Part shown: positions 41,301-53,569 of the stretch, one piece after another
How positions within the stretch are numbered: position 1 is the first letter of the stretch
Layout: every line of letters starts with the position of its first letter
Assembly (NCBI RefSeq): GCF_963678635.1
Contig: NC_087063.1
Location: forward strand, 77,645,617 to 77,709,616
Reading direction: 5' to 3'
Length of the DNA stretch: 64,000 nucleotides
Origin: Symsagittifera roscoffensis
Taxonomy: Eukaryota > Xenacoelomorpha > Acoela > Convolutidae
The notes under the pieces: model-generated
What the model was told of the DNA's origin: nothing
Seen by the model: only the letters and a program-made list of their open reading frames with translations
Databases searched by the model: none
Made by a program: the position numbers and the translations under genes

Positions 41301-44300
41301 TGGAAGAAATAATGATAATTTCAATGAGCAAAGACGCAACTCCTGAGGCTCATCGAGGCGAGACTCTAAAAAACTTTTAAAAAAACCACGCGGATCAAGA
41401 TGTTATCAAAATGAAAGAAAGTTTTCATGTAAATCGGAATTGTCTATCAGAAAAAAGTTCTTAACAATATACAATATGCCTGTATTTTTAAATTTAGTTT
41501 AGCTGTAAATGCTTTAAATTGTCAGGTAGCAGTTTGCTTGAGGATAAAAAAGTGTAAAATTTTTTGTCCCCTGGCTGAACGATTTGTGCAGCCATTTGTT
41601 CTGACTAATTGTAAATTTTTATTTTGTGAGTCGCGAGCTCCCATACATCACCTTTATAAAAAAAATTTCCTCGTTTAGAAACATGAGTGGAAATATCTTA
41701 AGCAACTGATCAAAAATTTTTTATGGAATTGATTAAAAAAAACAGTTCTTAATATCCACTTTTGCATTGAAAAAACTTTTGCACATAAAATTTGTTAAAG
41801 AGCCATCTGCTAGTAAGCCATACAAAATATAGGGCTTGGCATAAAATTATAAACTCTCAAGCGGAGTTTTCGCGAACAAAATTGTTATTTTAAGCTTAAT
41901 TTTCTGCAAATAAAATCAACATTAAGATAAAAAGTCAATTTATTGGATATTACGATGCCCAAATCTTTGAAATGACCTACATTTTTCATTTTTTTCCTCT
42001 CCGAGAGGTACTTTGCATTTCGCCGATAAAAAGTAGCTATCTGACTTTTTTGTTTTTTTGGTTATTTTATTGGCTTTGCAACGCAAATCTACATTTCCAA
42101 GATTTTCATTGAAATCATGTAATGCGCTCAAAATAGCAAAAAGACACGTTTTTCAGTTTTTGAGTTGATATAAAGAGCAGAGGCTCCACTACAGAGCCCC
42201 GTGAAACACCGTATTTTATCTATATCATACTCGAATTCTTTCCGCTTAAAGATAGTATTGATAACGATTCGTTAAATCTGGTTGTATTTTTTTGCAGCAT
42301 ATGCCTCGAAAGTCAAAGCCTTCTAGCTTTCTATTTAGAATGGTCTAATCGACAGTGTCAAATGCCTTTTGGAAACCTATAAAACAAGCTATTCTTATGG
42401 TTTCAAAATTTTTGCATAGTTTCTGTTACTGTTAAGATGGCGTGGATTTTTTTTCTTTAATCCAAACTGTTCTGTTTCACAGATGTTAAACTGAATAATA
42501 ATTTTCAAAAAATGATTGAAAAGCTTTTTTTCGATAAATTGCTGATTGATAAAAACAGGCTATTAAGTTTTAAAATACGAACTTATTTTATGAAAACTTA
42601 GAATTTCGGCTAATTTGCACGCATCTGAAGTATTTCTACAGATTAACTTTTGATTGAACAAATCAGCTATTAGATAGTTAATTACCTGAGCGCATAATTT
42701 TATCATTTTATTACTTATGCCATAATGACCACTAGATGAATATTTTTAAGATATTTAATAGCTTTCAGAACTTCTTCATGATATGCGGGGAGGAGAAAAA
42801 TAGTGGAGTTCTTTTGATTAATTCTAAGCCACCTAATGTTCTGATTATCCTGTACCTCAGCCAGTCTTCACCCAATGTCAACAAAAAAAACGGTTGAAAT
42901 TGTTCAAACCTTGGAATAATTTTTTTATAAATTTCCTGCAAACTAGTAGATAACAGTGATTTGGAAAAATAAATACTCATGTATATTGTATATTTTGTCA
43001 TAAAACCCCCATTTAATCTGTTTGATAAGAAAAAAAACTTGGCTACCTAAATTTTTGTTACTGAAATAGAATATTCTCTGATGGTTTTGAAATAAAATTT
43101 TCAAATAGTAAGTCTCGCTTAAATCAAAGGTTTTTAATTATACGAATCACTCTAGACTTTTTGCTTTTGATGGTTTTTTCCAGCATGAAAACTACTTTAA
43201 AAATATTGAGAACCAATGAATCAAAAAAGGATGTTAACACTTATATGATTTTAAGATAGATAAAAACTTGCAATGAAAGTTTTTGCGCTTAAAACCATCT
43301 GAATTTCTCAAGGAAGTGTTATTAAGACGTTTTTTTCGATTGACCCAAAATCAAAGTCTACTTTCAATGTAAATTGATCACATGTGTTACACTGAACGGT
43401 TTCCACTGTACTAAAAATTATATACAACATCATCAAGGCATGATGAGCTAGAACTTGTAATTCTGATTGGTAATGAGTTTGAACTGAAAACCAAAGGATC
43501 TCTAGATAATAATATAATCGAACGCTAGTTTTGATAGCTGAGCAAAAATGCCTATATTAATGTACCCGAACACGAGGATGTTTTCTCGACGGCATTAAGT
43601 TCATATAATAGATTTTGCAGCTCCCGTAGAAACTTACCAAAGAGTAGTGATGGCGGTCGGTACAAAATGCAAGTTATATTGGTACAGAGTGATTATTCCT
43701 TTTTCCATTTGAAAAACAAACATATTTTCTGTTTCACGTTTGATAATACTTGTATCTAAGTGCGTCATGCCTTCGATCACAAATGTTGCAAAACCTCCAT
43801 CTTTTTCCCTTGACTATTACTGTTCAGATTTTTGGGTAACCACCTAGGTAGTGTAAAACTGAGGGTTCGTCATGATGTACCCATGTTTCACAAAGACCTA
43901 CTTCTGTGGGTAACAAGCCAATTTTTGTATTTCACATTTTAGAAGGACATGATGACATCTCAAAGATCGTATGCTAAGAAAAAACAAGAAACAATGAAAC
44001 GTCTTTCTGATCGTGTGATAGTTTGATCCTCGCTTGGTTTTTCACAATGAACAAAAAAGATAAAAGTACTTAGAAGAGCTTGGTTAGCAGTTTATCTCAC
44101 CTCATCCCAATCTAAAATAGCCTTCAGTAATCGAATCTACATAATCAACAAAATATTTTTAGAAGTTTTCTTACTTAGAGGAGAAACAATTTTGGCTAGT
44201 TGAGTCGGAAAATTGATTTGCTGATCAATTTTTTCTTCTGTTTCGTTTTTGCGATTTCTCTCATAAGATTTAAGCAATTTTGCTACTTGAAACTCAACCC

Positions 44301-44940
44301 TCACTCTCTTTTGGTTCAACACGAAAACATCATTTTCTTTTTTCGAGTCAACTCCAATCCATTTTCCATTTAGTTTTTTGAAATCTCTTTCAACAAAAAC
44401 CTGACCTTCTTTTGTTGTCGTGGACAAATGAGCAGCCTTGCCGTGCTCCAATACCTCTCTGCAAGTTGGTGTCAACCTTTCTACCACATAGATAGACTTC
44501 TCAGCTCTATTTTTTAATTTCTCTATGTAATCTTTACAGTACTAAACCAAATCGCGATGATGATATACAGATCTCTCGCATGTTTCCGTCTCCCTCCTGC
44601 TCCATTCAGAAAATGATACGCCGCGTGGTTCACGTCATTGATTGCAACACCCATTTGACTGTTGATGAACATGAGACAGCATCCCCAGGATCTGAGGCAT
44701 CTAGAATCTGAAAAAATCAATTGTGGTTTGGAGGAGGAATAACCCTCTATATCAATCATCCTTCTCTTGATGAGTCCCCGGCTGTGTATTAATTTGTATT
44801 AAATTCTCACATTCTAGGGAAAGAAACTTCTGTTGTTGGGCGTCATTGAGATCCAACCTTTGACGAAAGAGTGTTTTTATTTTTTCCAAAATTATAAGAG
44901 TCTGCCCAATTTGTTATCTGCTGATAGCGGTCGCAGAGCG
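41301..44940 (-). pseudogene. fossil LINE with apurinic-type endonuclease, right-arm copy
   Basis: Mirror of 27,241-31,000. The least damaged parts are ORF1-like: 44,759-44,523 (78 codons, with MGVAINDVNHAAYHFLNGAG) and 44,487-44,137 (116 codons, with EHGKAAHLSTTTKEGQVFVE and KLNGKWIGVDSKKENDVFVL). RT is broken: a GVPQGS-like region near 42,190 and 63 codons of post-active-site sequence at 42,131-41,940. The two arms carry different disabling changes, so decay continued after the arms separated. Confidence 0.75.
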
Positions 44941-47049
44941 AAAGTTCCAGCGAGAATAAATGCAACTAGAGCACAGCTGACATTGAAAGCTAAAAAAATG
45001 ACAGCTTTATCACAATAACTAGGCTGTTCGAACCCAGCCTAAATATACGTCCTGCTTGGGTGTAAACGTTTGCCAAAATGTGGGTCACAATTAAGCGTCA
45101 GCTTTAAGAGAGTCACAACAAAATGTCACAAAAAAGTTCATTTTACAAAATTTTTCATTCAAAAAAAAAGTAAACAACGCAAAGAAAACAAAAACAAAAA
45201 CATTTAAAAAAACTGAAAAATTTTAACAAAGGTTAACTGAAAGGTAGTTCCGCTGAGAACCCATGTCTGAGGAAATTATGGCTAAGAGAAGTTTGATTTA
45301 ACGGTCATTAAGAATGAATTAAAATGTATCAAATTTATCATAAAATTACCTCAATCGAAATTGAAAACGATAGCATTCTTTTGAATTATTTATCGCCCGT
45401 CCTCAATGCAGTGAAAAACAGGTTCGCTTCAGGTCATTAAATAAGCAGCACATAATTTAGGTCGTAGAATCTTTGGAAAAAAATTTAAATTTTTTTTAGC
45501 AAAGGAATAGCAATAAAATGATCTGAGAGTTTCAAAAAAGTACTCTGGCTTTTTGTCACAAGTTTAGGTTACGATGATACAATGAAAATAGACGATACAA
45601 TTGGAATATGGTATATCAAACAAAAAACAAAGAAAATGTTTTTGATCAAACGTTAAATTTTGTTTTTGAAGAAAATTCCCTGTAACTCTTAGTTTTTTAA
45701 ACTCGTGAATAAAAGAATCAAAGTGCTGAGGAAAAGTTTAGCTGTCTAATAAGTGTTTGAATCAAATGACGAGTACTTTAATGAAATGAGATAGAATATT
45801 TTTTTGCACGAGTGATAATCTCGATGGAATACTTGAATTTGACATAATCTACAGAGATTTCAATTCCTTGATTTGGCAAAAATTTGTTTTTGATAGCAGG
45901 TAAAAAAGCAGTTTTTGATTCGAAAGGATGATAAATCTTTGTTTGAAATTGAACGAAAATTGACACACGAAAGTTGAGAAACATCTAGAAAGTATGTTCA
46001 AATTGCGATTCATATAAAGTTTTAACGAAGAATTTATTTTGTTGTTGTTCTTCCAAGGTTTGTGATAGACTCTGAAATTGAATGTTTTTTTTTTGCTGCT
46101 GATATAGAAAAACTTTTAACATCTTGATAATTGAAGTTTTTTTTGTTAATTTTGTTACAATTGAATAAATTTTTTCTAACGTAGAAACGTTGGGCCGAGA
46201 GTTTAGGGGAACAAAACGTTTTGATCTGAGCTCGAATAGTTTTGTTTGAACTTATTCTTTTCATTGCACAGTTTATTGATCTTCGTGGAAATTTTCTTGA
46301 TTTCTCAGCTAAAATTGAGCAGATGTTTCCAATGATTAAATTGGATTTTGCAAATATCTAAATATCCCAAAAATTAGAGTTTCTTAACAAATCATTGGAA
46401 GCAGAATTATTTTTAAATTTTTCATTCAGTTCTTATAAAAACTGGTAAGAACTTGAACAATACCAGCAGCCCTAATTAAACTTCGTGTGAAAAAGCTGAT
46501 TGATATAGCTTTCCTTATCGCTACGCGCCTTCGATATATTGAAGTTTAACAGCTGGACCTGAAAAACCTAGTTTTTCCTAGATTGTTAATCAGAATGAGT
46601 CATACAGCATATTCCCAACTTCTTTGATTTTTCCAAGTATCAGAAAAAATTGGGACAATTGCTTGATCCCAGAAACTACGGATCTAACTCAGTGAAAAAG
46701 AAAGCTTATAAGGTTGAAAACCTGGGACCTGTTTCTATCCTGGAAATCTATTCTGACAAAGGGTTAACTGTGAATAAAAAACCTGTCAACAACCACAGTA
46801 TTTAATATAGCAGTTTGCTATAAAAGACGAATCTGTTTTTCAATCAAGAAAATCAAGCGAAAAATCGTGAACACGCAAAAAAGAAAATGTTATTAAAAAA
46901 TCTAATTAGCACCAGATTGTAAGTTTTTCAGCTTTTCTTCTTAATCTTGAATCAAATAAGGTATTCTCGTTCTGTTTCGTTTTGGTTCTGAAAAGAAACA
47001 GGGTATAATTTGATTATGAAACTTTTGCGCAAAAAAAAAACAGATCAGA
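44941..47049. other. right-arm DNA without a recognised gene
   Basis: Mirrors 21,431-22,629 and 26,355-27,240. It includes the uninterrupted LINE target GATTCGAAAGG near 45,919-45,929 and a 76-codon Lys/Asn-rich ORF (46,264-46,034, minus) with a left-arm counterpart at 22,282. The status of that ORF is uncertain. Confidence 0.45.
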
Positions 47050-47910
47050 TTGTAAGAAATTCTTCTCGGTCGAGAAATTCTTCTCGGTCGAGAAAATCTT
47101 CTCGGTCGAGAAATTCTTCTCGGTCGAAACAATTCTTTTGTCGAACTCAGTCGAAACATTTTTCTTTGTTCAGAAACAATCAAAATGTTTCGTCCCCGTC
47201 GAAATTCATATCGGTCAAAAAATCCTCGGTCGAACTCGATCGAAACGTTTTACGTTGAACTATTTTGTTCGAAATGTTCGTTCTCGGTCAAATTTGGTCG
47301 AAATGTTCTTCCTCGGTCGAACATAGTCGAAGCATAGCCAGCTTGAGACGAGTCGGTCAAAACATATCGAGCCTGGGTCGAGACGGTCGAAGCAAACCAT
47401 GTTTTGGTCGACTAAGTCGAAATATAAATTGCAAACTTCGACCCTAAATTGCTTGCAAACTAAATGCGCGCAAGTCACTTTGGTCGCGCAAAATCGCGAC
47501 ATGTTGTTTTTGAGTTGTATTTTAATCGACCGAAGTTTTTAGATTGTTTTTTTAGACGGCCGAAGTCGCACAATATTTTCTTTCGCGCAAAGTCGCAACA
47601 TACTCATTTTAAGTCGCAATGGCAACATACCTTCCTTGCGCCGCATAAAGTTGCAAAATATCTGTTTTGGGTCACGCAAAGTCGCGCAAACAATTCGGTC
47701 GCACAGAGATGCAACATACCCATTCTGAGGCGCAACGGTCGCAACATAAATTGTTTCGGTCGCGCTAATTCGCCTAAAGTTTCTTCGGTCGCGCAAAGTC
47801 GGAACGTACTTATTTTGATTTGCAACGATTGCAATTTATCCAATTTGGGTCGCAATGGTCGCAAAATACCCCTTTTGAGTGGCAATGGTCGCAATATAAG
47901 TCCCCGACTT
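47050..47910. repeat. GCGACC/TCGACCGA minisatellite, right arm
   Basis: Mirror of 20,515-21,430. 47,060-47,130 holds four near-perfect TCTTCTCGGTCGAGAAA units of 18 bp. The left arm has only about two of them, so repeat number has changed since the arms separated. Confidence 0.8.
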
Positions 47911-50879
47911 CGATCCGGGAAATTATCAAAATTTCACATAAAATTGACAATTTGTGACATAATTATTATCCTAATTTAAAAATTGAGACAATCTTGGATT
48001 TGTTTCAGGATAATTTAAAACCCAAAGTTAAAAAACTAGTTTTTCTTATTAGTTTTTTATTAGAAACTAGAAAGAATACGAAGCAAAAACTGAAAATCAT
48101 CAAAAGGAAAGAAAATGAAATTGAGGAGAGAACACATAGCAAAAAATGATAGCTCAGCAAATTATAGTACTTGCAATCAGAAAAAACTTTAGACAGAAAC
48201 ACTATTGCACCAAAATCAATTGGAAGCATCGCAAGTTTTTCTGCAAGCACAGAATGTTAGGACTATGTTTTTTAAGAAATACATCGGACGTTTTTTTCTT
48301 CTTTTTTCAGTTGAGTGTCTTTTTTTGTGCATGGCAAACTAAATGATCTGACGAAAAACTAGAATTGAAACAATAAACATTCACAGTAACATTGAAAAAT
48401 TGGACAAAACCTCAATCAAAAATGATCGAAAAAACAAAAAAAAACATGAAAAAAATTCAAAAACGCGCTCAAATAACTTGAAAAAAGTCTGTCTTAATAG
48501 CTTAAATGAATATACCAGCTTAAAATTATTTAAAAATTTGCTCGCTAGCTTTAATTGCTCGAAATTGCATAGCAGCATAAGTAACTGAAACATTTTTTCT
48601 CGACGCTGGGGCGTTCAAATGATTTTTTTTTCTTCAAATTTGGGCTAAAAAACATTAAAATGATTTATCGTTTCAAACATTATGATGGTTATTTGTGACA
48701 AATGCTTTTGTCTGAAAACAAATCAACCCTGCTCAGTGTCATTTTATTCGCTCGAAATTAAATTTTACGTGGAATTTTCACACTCTGATAAAGAAAACCA
48801 TATCCAAAAAATGTATTCCAGGAGGGATTAATTCCACTCGAAGAGGAAAGACTCCTCAGGCATTAAAAAGAATTGTTATTTTCCGATAGTTTTTTGGTTG
48901 TTGCGAGAGATACATTCGATTGCTGCTAATCCAGTACTCAAAAATTATTGCACAATTCCATACGTCTGATCTTCACCGTTTTATTGAGCGATCAACATTT
49001 TTTTCCACCACCGACTACGAAAACTCAGATTTAACCAAACACCAAACAAACAACCCAACATGAAAAACGTCTTAATTTAGTTTTTGTCACTTTGGCTTCC
49101 TAAAAGCCGAACACTTCAAAAAAAAATGTTTCCACTGTGAGAAAACTTACAAACCCATAAATGATTTAGCTGCTAGAACTTTTCCTGTTTAACACAAAAA
49201 ATCAAAAACATTGGTTAAAAACACGCTGAATTATTAAATTTTTTCAGAAAAATTTGTTTTTTGTTCAAAAAAATGGTCATACAAAACAAATCCCAGATGT
49301 TTTTTCATTTGATGCTGATTATTTGTAATTAAACTTTGATTGTTTTGAAATTCTGAATAAAAGGCGTAAAAATGAGTTTTTGTTTTTCAAACTCATATTT
49401 TGATAGAAAAAGCACAGTAGAGAGGCGTTGTAGTCTTGTGGAGCATCATTAGTGATGTTGCGCATCAATCATACAAATGCGGGTTCAACTGGCAAATAAC
49501 GCGTTGATTTTTACTAATACAACCAAAACATACCCGCACTGTTAAACTTTAGATTGAAAATTATTTAAATTGTTTCTTGCACAGATAAAACAATCTAAAA
49601 CAAATTGATTTACGATAGCACATTTAGATGCGTAAATTAACTAGATTTGTTTAAATGGATTTTTACGCGAGAAAAAAGAACGTATAATATGGATTTAAAT
49701 TGATTTAAATGGATTTTTGCAAGGTAGTCAAAGTCATCAAAATCTCAACCCAAAAGGAATAAAATAACTGTTTCTTTGCTTTGGAGCTTGATTAAACTTT
49801 TCTACAAAAGGAGTTACAGAGAGCAAGAGTCATTCAAGTTGATTTTTGTACTGCAAACTTTTCCGTTTTTTGGGATTCCCTTTCAAATTTTGCAAAACTA
49901 AGGGTACCCGCGGTAATGAGAACAATTTTTTGAACGATATTTTTATCATCAAGGCTCCAGGCTGAAAATTGTTAGGCAAATACCATATTATTAAAACATC
50001 AAATGAGAAAAAATCATTTTTTTATTTAGAACATATAGATATTAGCTATCCTCAAAGTTCAACTTGGCCCAAACATCATAACAAGAACTTAATTGAAAAG
50101 CATTCGTTTAAATTTTACTTCCACTGTCTTTTTATGTTTTATAGAATACAAAATCTGAATATAATCAATACAAAATCTGTATAAAACAATATACAAAAAA
50201 GTAGTTAAAAATCGATTTAAATCAACTTAAATTGATTTTGTTGTTGCTCAAATCTCTAGGAAATTGAAAGCAAAAAACGTTGTCAAAAAGGATTTAAATC
50301 GAAATAGAATTGATTGAAACTGAATTTGAAGCTACTTTTTGGTAGCTAACTAAACCGATTTTAAATCAGTTTAAGTAGATTTTTTAAGTTATCTGCTACA
50401 TTATCTGTATAACGTAGAAAAATATTAGAATACACCCAAATACATTGTTCCTTCCCATTTTCAATCATTATTTTTTGATAGTTTTGTTCAAACCATTTTG
50501 TTTTGTCTTAATACGTGGGACTCAAAAATTGTCAAAAAGTTTTACAATCATTTAATAATATGCGTTTCAAAAAGTATCATAATGGTAGTTTTTGTTATAG
50601 TTTATCAAAATGGTAGTTTTCACAAAGGCCTGTAAGTAATTTGAGGAAAAAGTTATCGCAAAACGAAATGTTTTTTTTTGTAATTTGTAGTGATCAGCAA
50701 ACATGAAGTCTCCAAAATATGGAGTCGGTTCTTTCATTTTATTTAAAATATGATTGATACGAAGTTTTCTTTTGATATTATTTTAATAAAACTACTTCGA
50801 AAAAAAATAAAATAAGTTTTATTAGCATCGTTTGTAGACTTACAGACAATCAAACTCTGATTTAAAAAAACCATATTCA
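47911..50879. repeat. right-arm sequence including direct-repeat block A
   Basis: Mirrors about 17,700-20,510. 48,780-49,510 (block A) has a second, same-orientation copy at 50,880-51,690. 49,520-50,400 is rich in imperfect ATTTAAATTGATTTAAAT words. No gene recognised. Confidence 0.55.
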
Positions 50880-51690
50880 AAAAATATTAGGGATTATTTC
50901 GACTCGAAGAAGAAAGACTCCACAGGCATCAAAAAGAATTGATAAATTCCGATAATTTTTTGGAAACTCAAAAATCTCACATTTGATTCCTGCTAATCCA
51001 GTGCTTAAAATTTGTTGCAAAATTCTATACGCCTAAACTTCACCACCAAAAGTTTTATTGAGCAATCAACATAATTTTTCTTTTCCGTCACTGACTACGG
51101 AAAATAAGATTTCACAAAACAAACACCGTCTAAAATGTGTTTTGGTTGAGCTATCAACATTATTTTTTTTTCCATCACTGACTACGGAAAATCAAATTTC
51201 ACAAAACAAACACCCCGTCTAAATTTGTAAACAAACACCCAGAAAACCGTCTAAGTTTTGTTTTTGTCCCTTTGCCTTCCTAAAAGTTAAACTCTCCAAA
51301 ATTAAAAAGTTGTTGTTGTTTCCGCTGTGAGACAATTTACCTGCCCATAAATGATTTAGTTGCTAGAATTTTTCCTGTTCAACACAAAAAAAATCGAAAA
51401 CATTGATTAAAACACGCTGGATTATTAAATTTGTGCTTAAAAATTTATTGTTAGTCGTTCGTAAGTTTTGACTTATAAAACAAATCCTAGATGTTCTTAC
51501 TTTGATGCTGATTATTCGTGCTTAAATTTTGAATGTAACTGAAAATCTGGATAAAATACATAAAGATGACCTTTTGTATTTCAAATCTAATTTTTTGATA
51601 GAAAAAGCACAGTAGACAGAAAAAGCACAGTGTTGTGGAGCATGATTAGTGATGTTGCGCGTCAATCATACAATTGCTGGTTCAATTGGT
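50880..51690. repeat. direct-repeat block A' in right arm
   Basis: Shares with 48,780-49,510 the order GACTCCACAGGCAT, CCCATAAATGATTTAG(T/C)TGCTAGAA, AACACGCTG(G/A)ATTATTAAAT, GATGCTGATTATT, AGAAAAAGCACAGTAGA and TTAGTGATGTTGCGC. The left arm keeps only the first part (17,530-17,700). Confidence 0.8.
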
Positions 51691-51697
51691 ATGTAGT

Positions 51698-52081
51698 GCG
51701 CTGCAAATTGGCGCACAGACAATTCGGCCAAAAACAATTCAGCCAATTTGAAATTCAGACAATTCAGCCAAAATCATACAGAAAATTCAGCCTGAGACAA
51801 TTCAGCCGGTTTTACAAAAGGCTAGATCCAAACGAAAATAATCGGAATTGGAGAAATTTCTCGGTTTAAGGTCGCCGGTGGGCGGCGATAACCGGCTCTA
51901 AATTTTGTATAGAGTCCACACCTCTTTTGACAAGCTCGCAACACGTTGGCGCGACTGCAGTGGTCACTATTATTGGCTGAATTGTCTCTGGCTGAATTGT
52001 CTGCATACTTTTGGTTGAATTATCTGAATTTCAAATCGGCTGAATTGTCTTTGACCGAATTGTCTGGACGCGCTGCAAATT
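51698..52081. mobile_element. foldback/MITE element with GACAATTCAGCC repeats
   Basis: Flanked by the 12-bp direct repeat GCGCTGCAAATT (51,698-51,709 and 52,070-52,081). The inner ends CAGACAATTCGGCCAAA and its inverse CCGAATTGTCTG are extended by several (GA)CAATTCAGCC words at the left and GGCTGAATTGTC words at the right, so the ends can fold back. No protein is encoded. It lies in the 1.1 kb absent from the left arm. Confidence 0.75.
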
Positions 52082-52370
52082 ACGTGGTGAGCTTTTGTAA
52101 GGCAACCATAACCTAGTTAATGTTAAGTTTCTTCACTGCGGGTTAGGCTTTCTACTGATAAACAAAACAAAAAAAAGCCTAAAAAAAATCTCTAATACAA
52201 AAAGAACTTCCAAAATTTGGTAACGCTCAACAATCATATGAGATATTTTAAATTAAAATGTTTAACTAACCTTCTTTCCTTAAAACTTTATACAGATCAT
52301 CATGTCTTTTTTTGGTTATTTCCTTAATTGGGAGTCTTTATTTGGTTAATCCCTAAAACAAACTTGTGTA

Positions 52371-52502
52371 GGCTCTTTTTCCGTATCCCCCACAAAATTT
52401 TACAAAAAAAATTTGTTCACATTATTCGATTGTTATGAGAATTGAGATACGGACTAATTGGGTTATGACAATTTTGCAGGTGGGGGAAAAGGAAAAGGAG
52501 CC
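52371..52502. mobile_element. 132-bp MITE with 8-bp target duplication
   Basis: Ends GGCTCTTTTTCCGTATCCCCCAC and (inverse) GGCTCCTTTTCCTTTTCCCCCAC. A perfect 8-bp duplication CTTGTGTA lies at 52,363-52,370 and 52,503-52,510. An 8-bp duplication fits the hAT or P superfamilies. It sits just outside the right arm. Confidence 0.85.
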
Positions 52503-52667
52503 CTTGTGTAAATGCTACAGCGAGCAGTTTATTTAGACTCGTGGCAGGATACTATAGTGAGCAGATCGAAAAATTCATCCATCGATTGACCAGAGCTTTT
52601 GTAAAATTGCCCTGAATAATTAACCCACCCCGAGAATATATGTTCCCCCTTCCCAAGTATATTCCCC

Positions 52668-52749
52668 CTTGTGAGATGGTGGGGGGGGGGGGCGAAATCT
52701 AATTTGATTTTGTAAAATCAAATCAGAATTCGCCCCCACCTCATAAGCA
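52668..52749. repeat. G-rich hairpin of about 80 bp
   Basis: CTTGTGAGATGG plus a long G-run and GCGAAATCTAATTTGATTTTG is followed directly by TAAAATCAAATCAGAATTCG, C5 and ACCTCATAAG, which pairs with it almost throughout. It could be a small MITE or an extrusion-prone palindrome. The 13-G run also makes the assembly fragile here. Confidence 0.75.
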
Positions 52750-52805
52750 TCAATTTCATAGTGCAACCAGTGTTTTCACAAGGTTGAATATGAAGATAAA
52801 ATATT

Positions 52806-53011
52806 GGCTCTTTTTCCGTTTACGCCCCACCTCACTCAAACATGAGTTTTTTGGTCTAGCGAGTGGTTTTAAAAAAATAATTATGAAGACTAAATATGTT
52901 TGTCATGGCCTAGTTTATTCACATGTCAATTTTCATGACAATCAGACAATGCGAACAGTAATTTTAATTATAAAAAACTGGAGGTGGGGGGGGGGGAATG
53001 GAAAAAGAGCC
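52806..53011. mobile_element. MITE, same family as 52,371-52,502
   Basis: Ends GGCTCTTTTTCCGTTTACGCCCCACC and (inverse) GGCTCTTTTTCCATTCCCCC. Flanks AAAATATT and ATTTTATT are only partly alike, so the target duplication has drifted. Confidence 0.7.
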
Positions 53012-53222
53012 ATTTTATTTTCGCAAAAGCAAAGACGGAACCAGAAAAGAGACGGGTGGTCCTAGTTACGCGCTTGGATCTACTTAGCAAACTCCAACCC
53101 TTTCCAGAAAAGGGGGGGAATTGTAGGGTTGGTCAAAATGGTCGACTTTTTCACCAATCAGAATGCAGTAAAAATAGAATTCTCAATAGAAAGATCAGTG
53201 CTAATTTACTGTATTTATTTAT

Positions 53223-53357
53223 AGGGGTGGAGATTCTTATATGACGAGTTTTGTACATGAAAAAAAGCGCGGTAAGATTGCTATCTCTGATATCAAAACA
53301 AAAAAGCACGTTCTGAAAGAAGTTCTAAATGATCTGGACATAAAAGTTGAAGCCTAA
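53223..53357 (+). CDS. possible terminal exon or small ORF, unknown product
   Basis: After a good 3' splice site (TTACTGTATTTATTTATAG, AG at 53,221-53,222 region) the frame reads GGDSYMTSFVHEKKRGKIAI, continues with a Lys-rich helix-like stretch (KTKKHVLKEVLNDLDIK) and stops at 53,355-53,357. Read from its own ATG (53,241) it is a 38-residue ORF. I do not recognise it. The base composition and amphipathic periodicity look more protein-like than the surroundings. Its stop is one base before the ATG of the next ORF. The upstream part of any gene is not visible among the nearby MITEs. Confidence 0.3.
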   Translation, partial: RGGDSYMTSFVHEKKRGKIAISDIKTKKHVLKEVLNDLDIKVEA

Positions 53358-53358
53358 G

Positions 53359-53559
53359 ATGACAAGCGCGACATCAGTTTACGGACTAAAATTTCAGTCA
53401 ATTTTCCTCATCATCATTGTGTTGTGGAGAATGGGTGGCTGCATTCGAGATTACACCATACAGCCAAACGGAAAAGGCTGTCAAGTTGTTCAGGCTGTGA
53501 TCGAACGAATAGAAAAGAGCCAAATATTCGTCAAGTTAGTGGAACCAGTTCTAAAATAA
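53359..53559 (+). CDS. possible first exon of a secreted protein, unknown
   Basis: ATG at 53,359 opens 66 codons to a TAA at 53,557. The N-terminus (MTSATSVYGLKF then QSIFLIIIVLW) looks like a signal peptide with a cleavage site after GGC, followed by DYTIQPNGKGCQVVQAVIER. A possible donor (TTC|GTCAAG) near 53,530 would make this a first exon. The product is not recognised. A solo-LTR-like repeat begins right after it. It could be a chance ORF. Confidence 0.3.
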   Translation: MTSATSVYGLKFQSIFLIIIVLWRMGGCIRDYTIQPNGKGCQVVQAVIERIEKSQIFVKLVEPVLK

Positions 53560-53569
53560 GAATTCATAA

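Larger units (their letters stand above)
38886..52345. repeat. right arm of the giant inverted repeat
   Basis: Mirror image of 17,305-32,912. Compared with the left arm it lacks the 3.7-kb LINE (empty site near 45,918) and keeps about 1.1 kb (51,031-52,160) that is absent from the left at 17,485. It contains the only complete ABCB6 first exon. The outer boundary near 52,345 lies just before a MITE. No target duplication was found at the outer ends of the two arms. Confidence 0.85.

Noticed and set aside
17305-52345. The whole mirror structure as one giant transposon with 13-kb terminal inverted repeats
   Set aside because: No target duplication could be found at the outer ends, no transposase or recombinase lies inside, and the arms contain ordinary host and fossil sequences.
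53032-53114. Possible coding exon (RRVVLVTRLDLLSKLQPFP)
   Set aside because: Looks protein-like, but no splice pair gives a frame that joins the exon-like segment at 53,223, and it directly follows a MITE.
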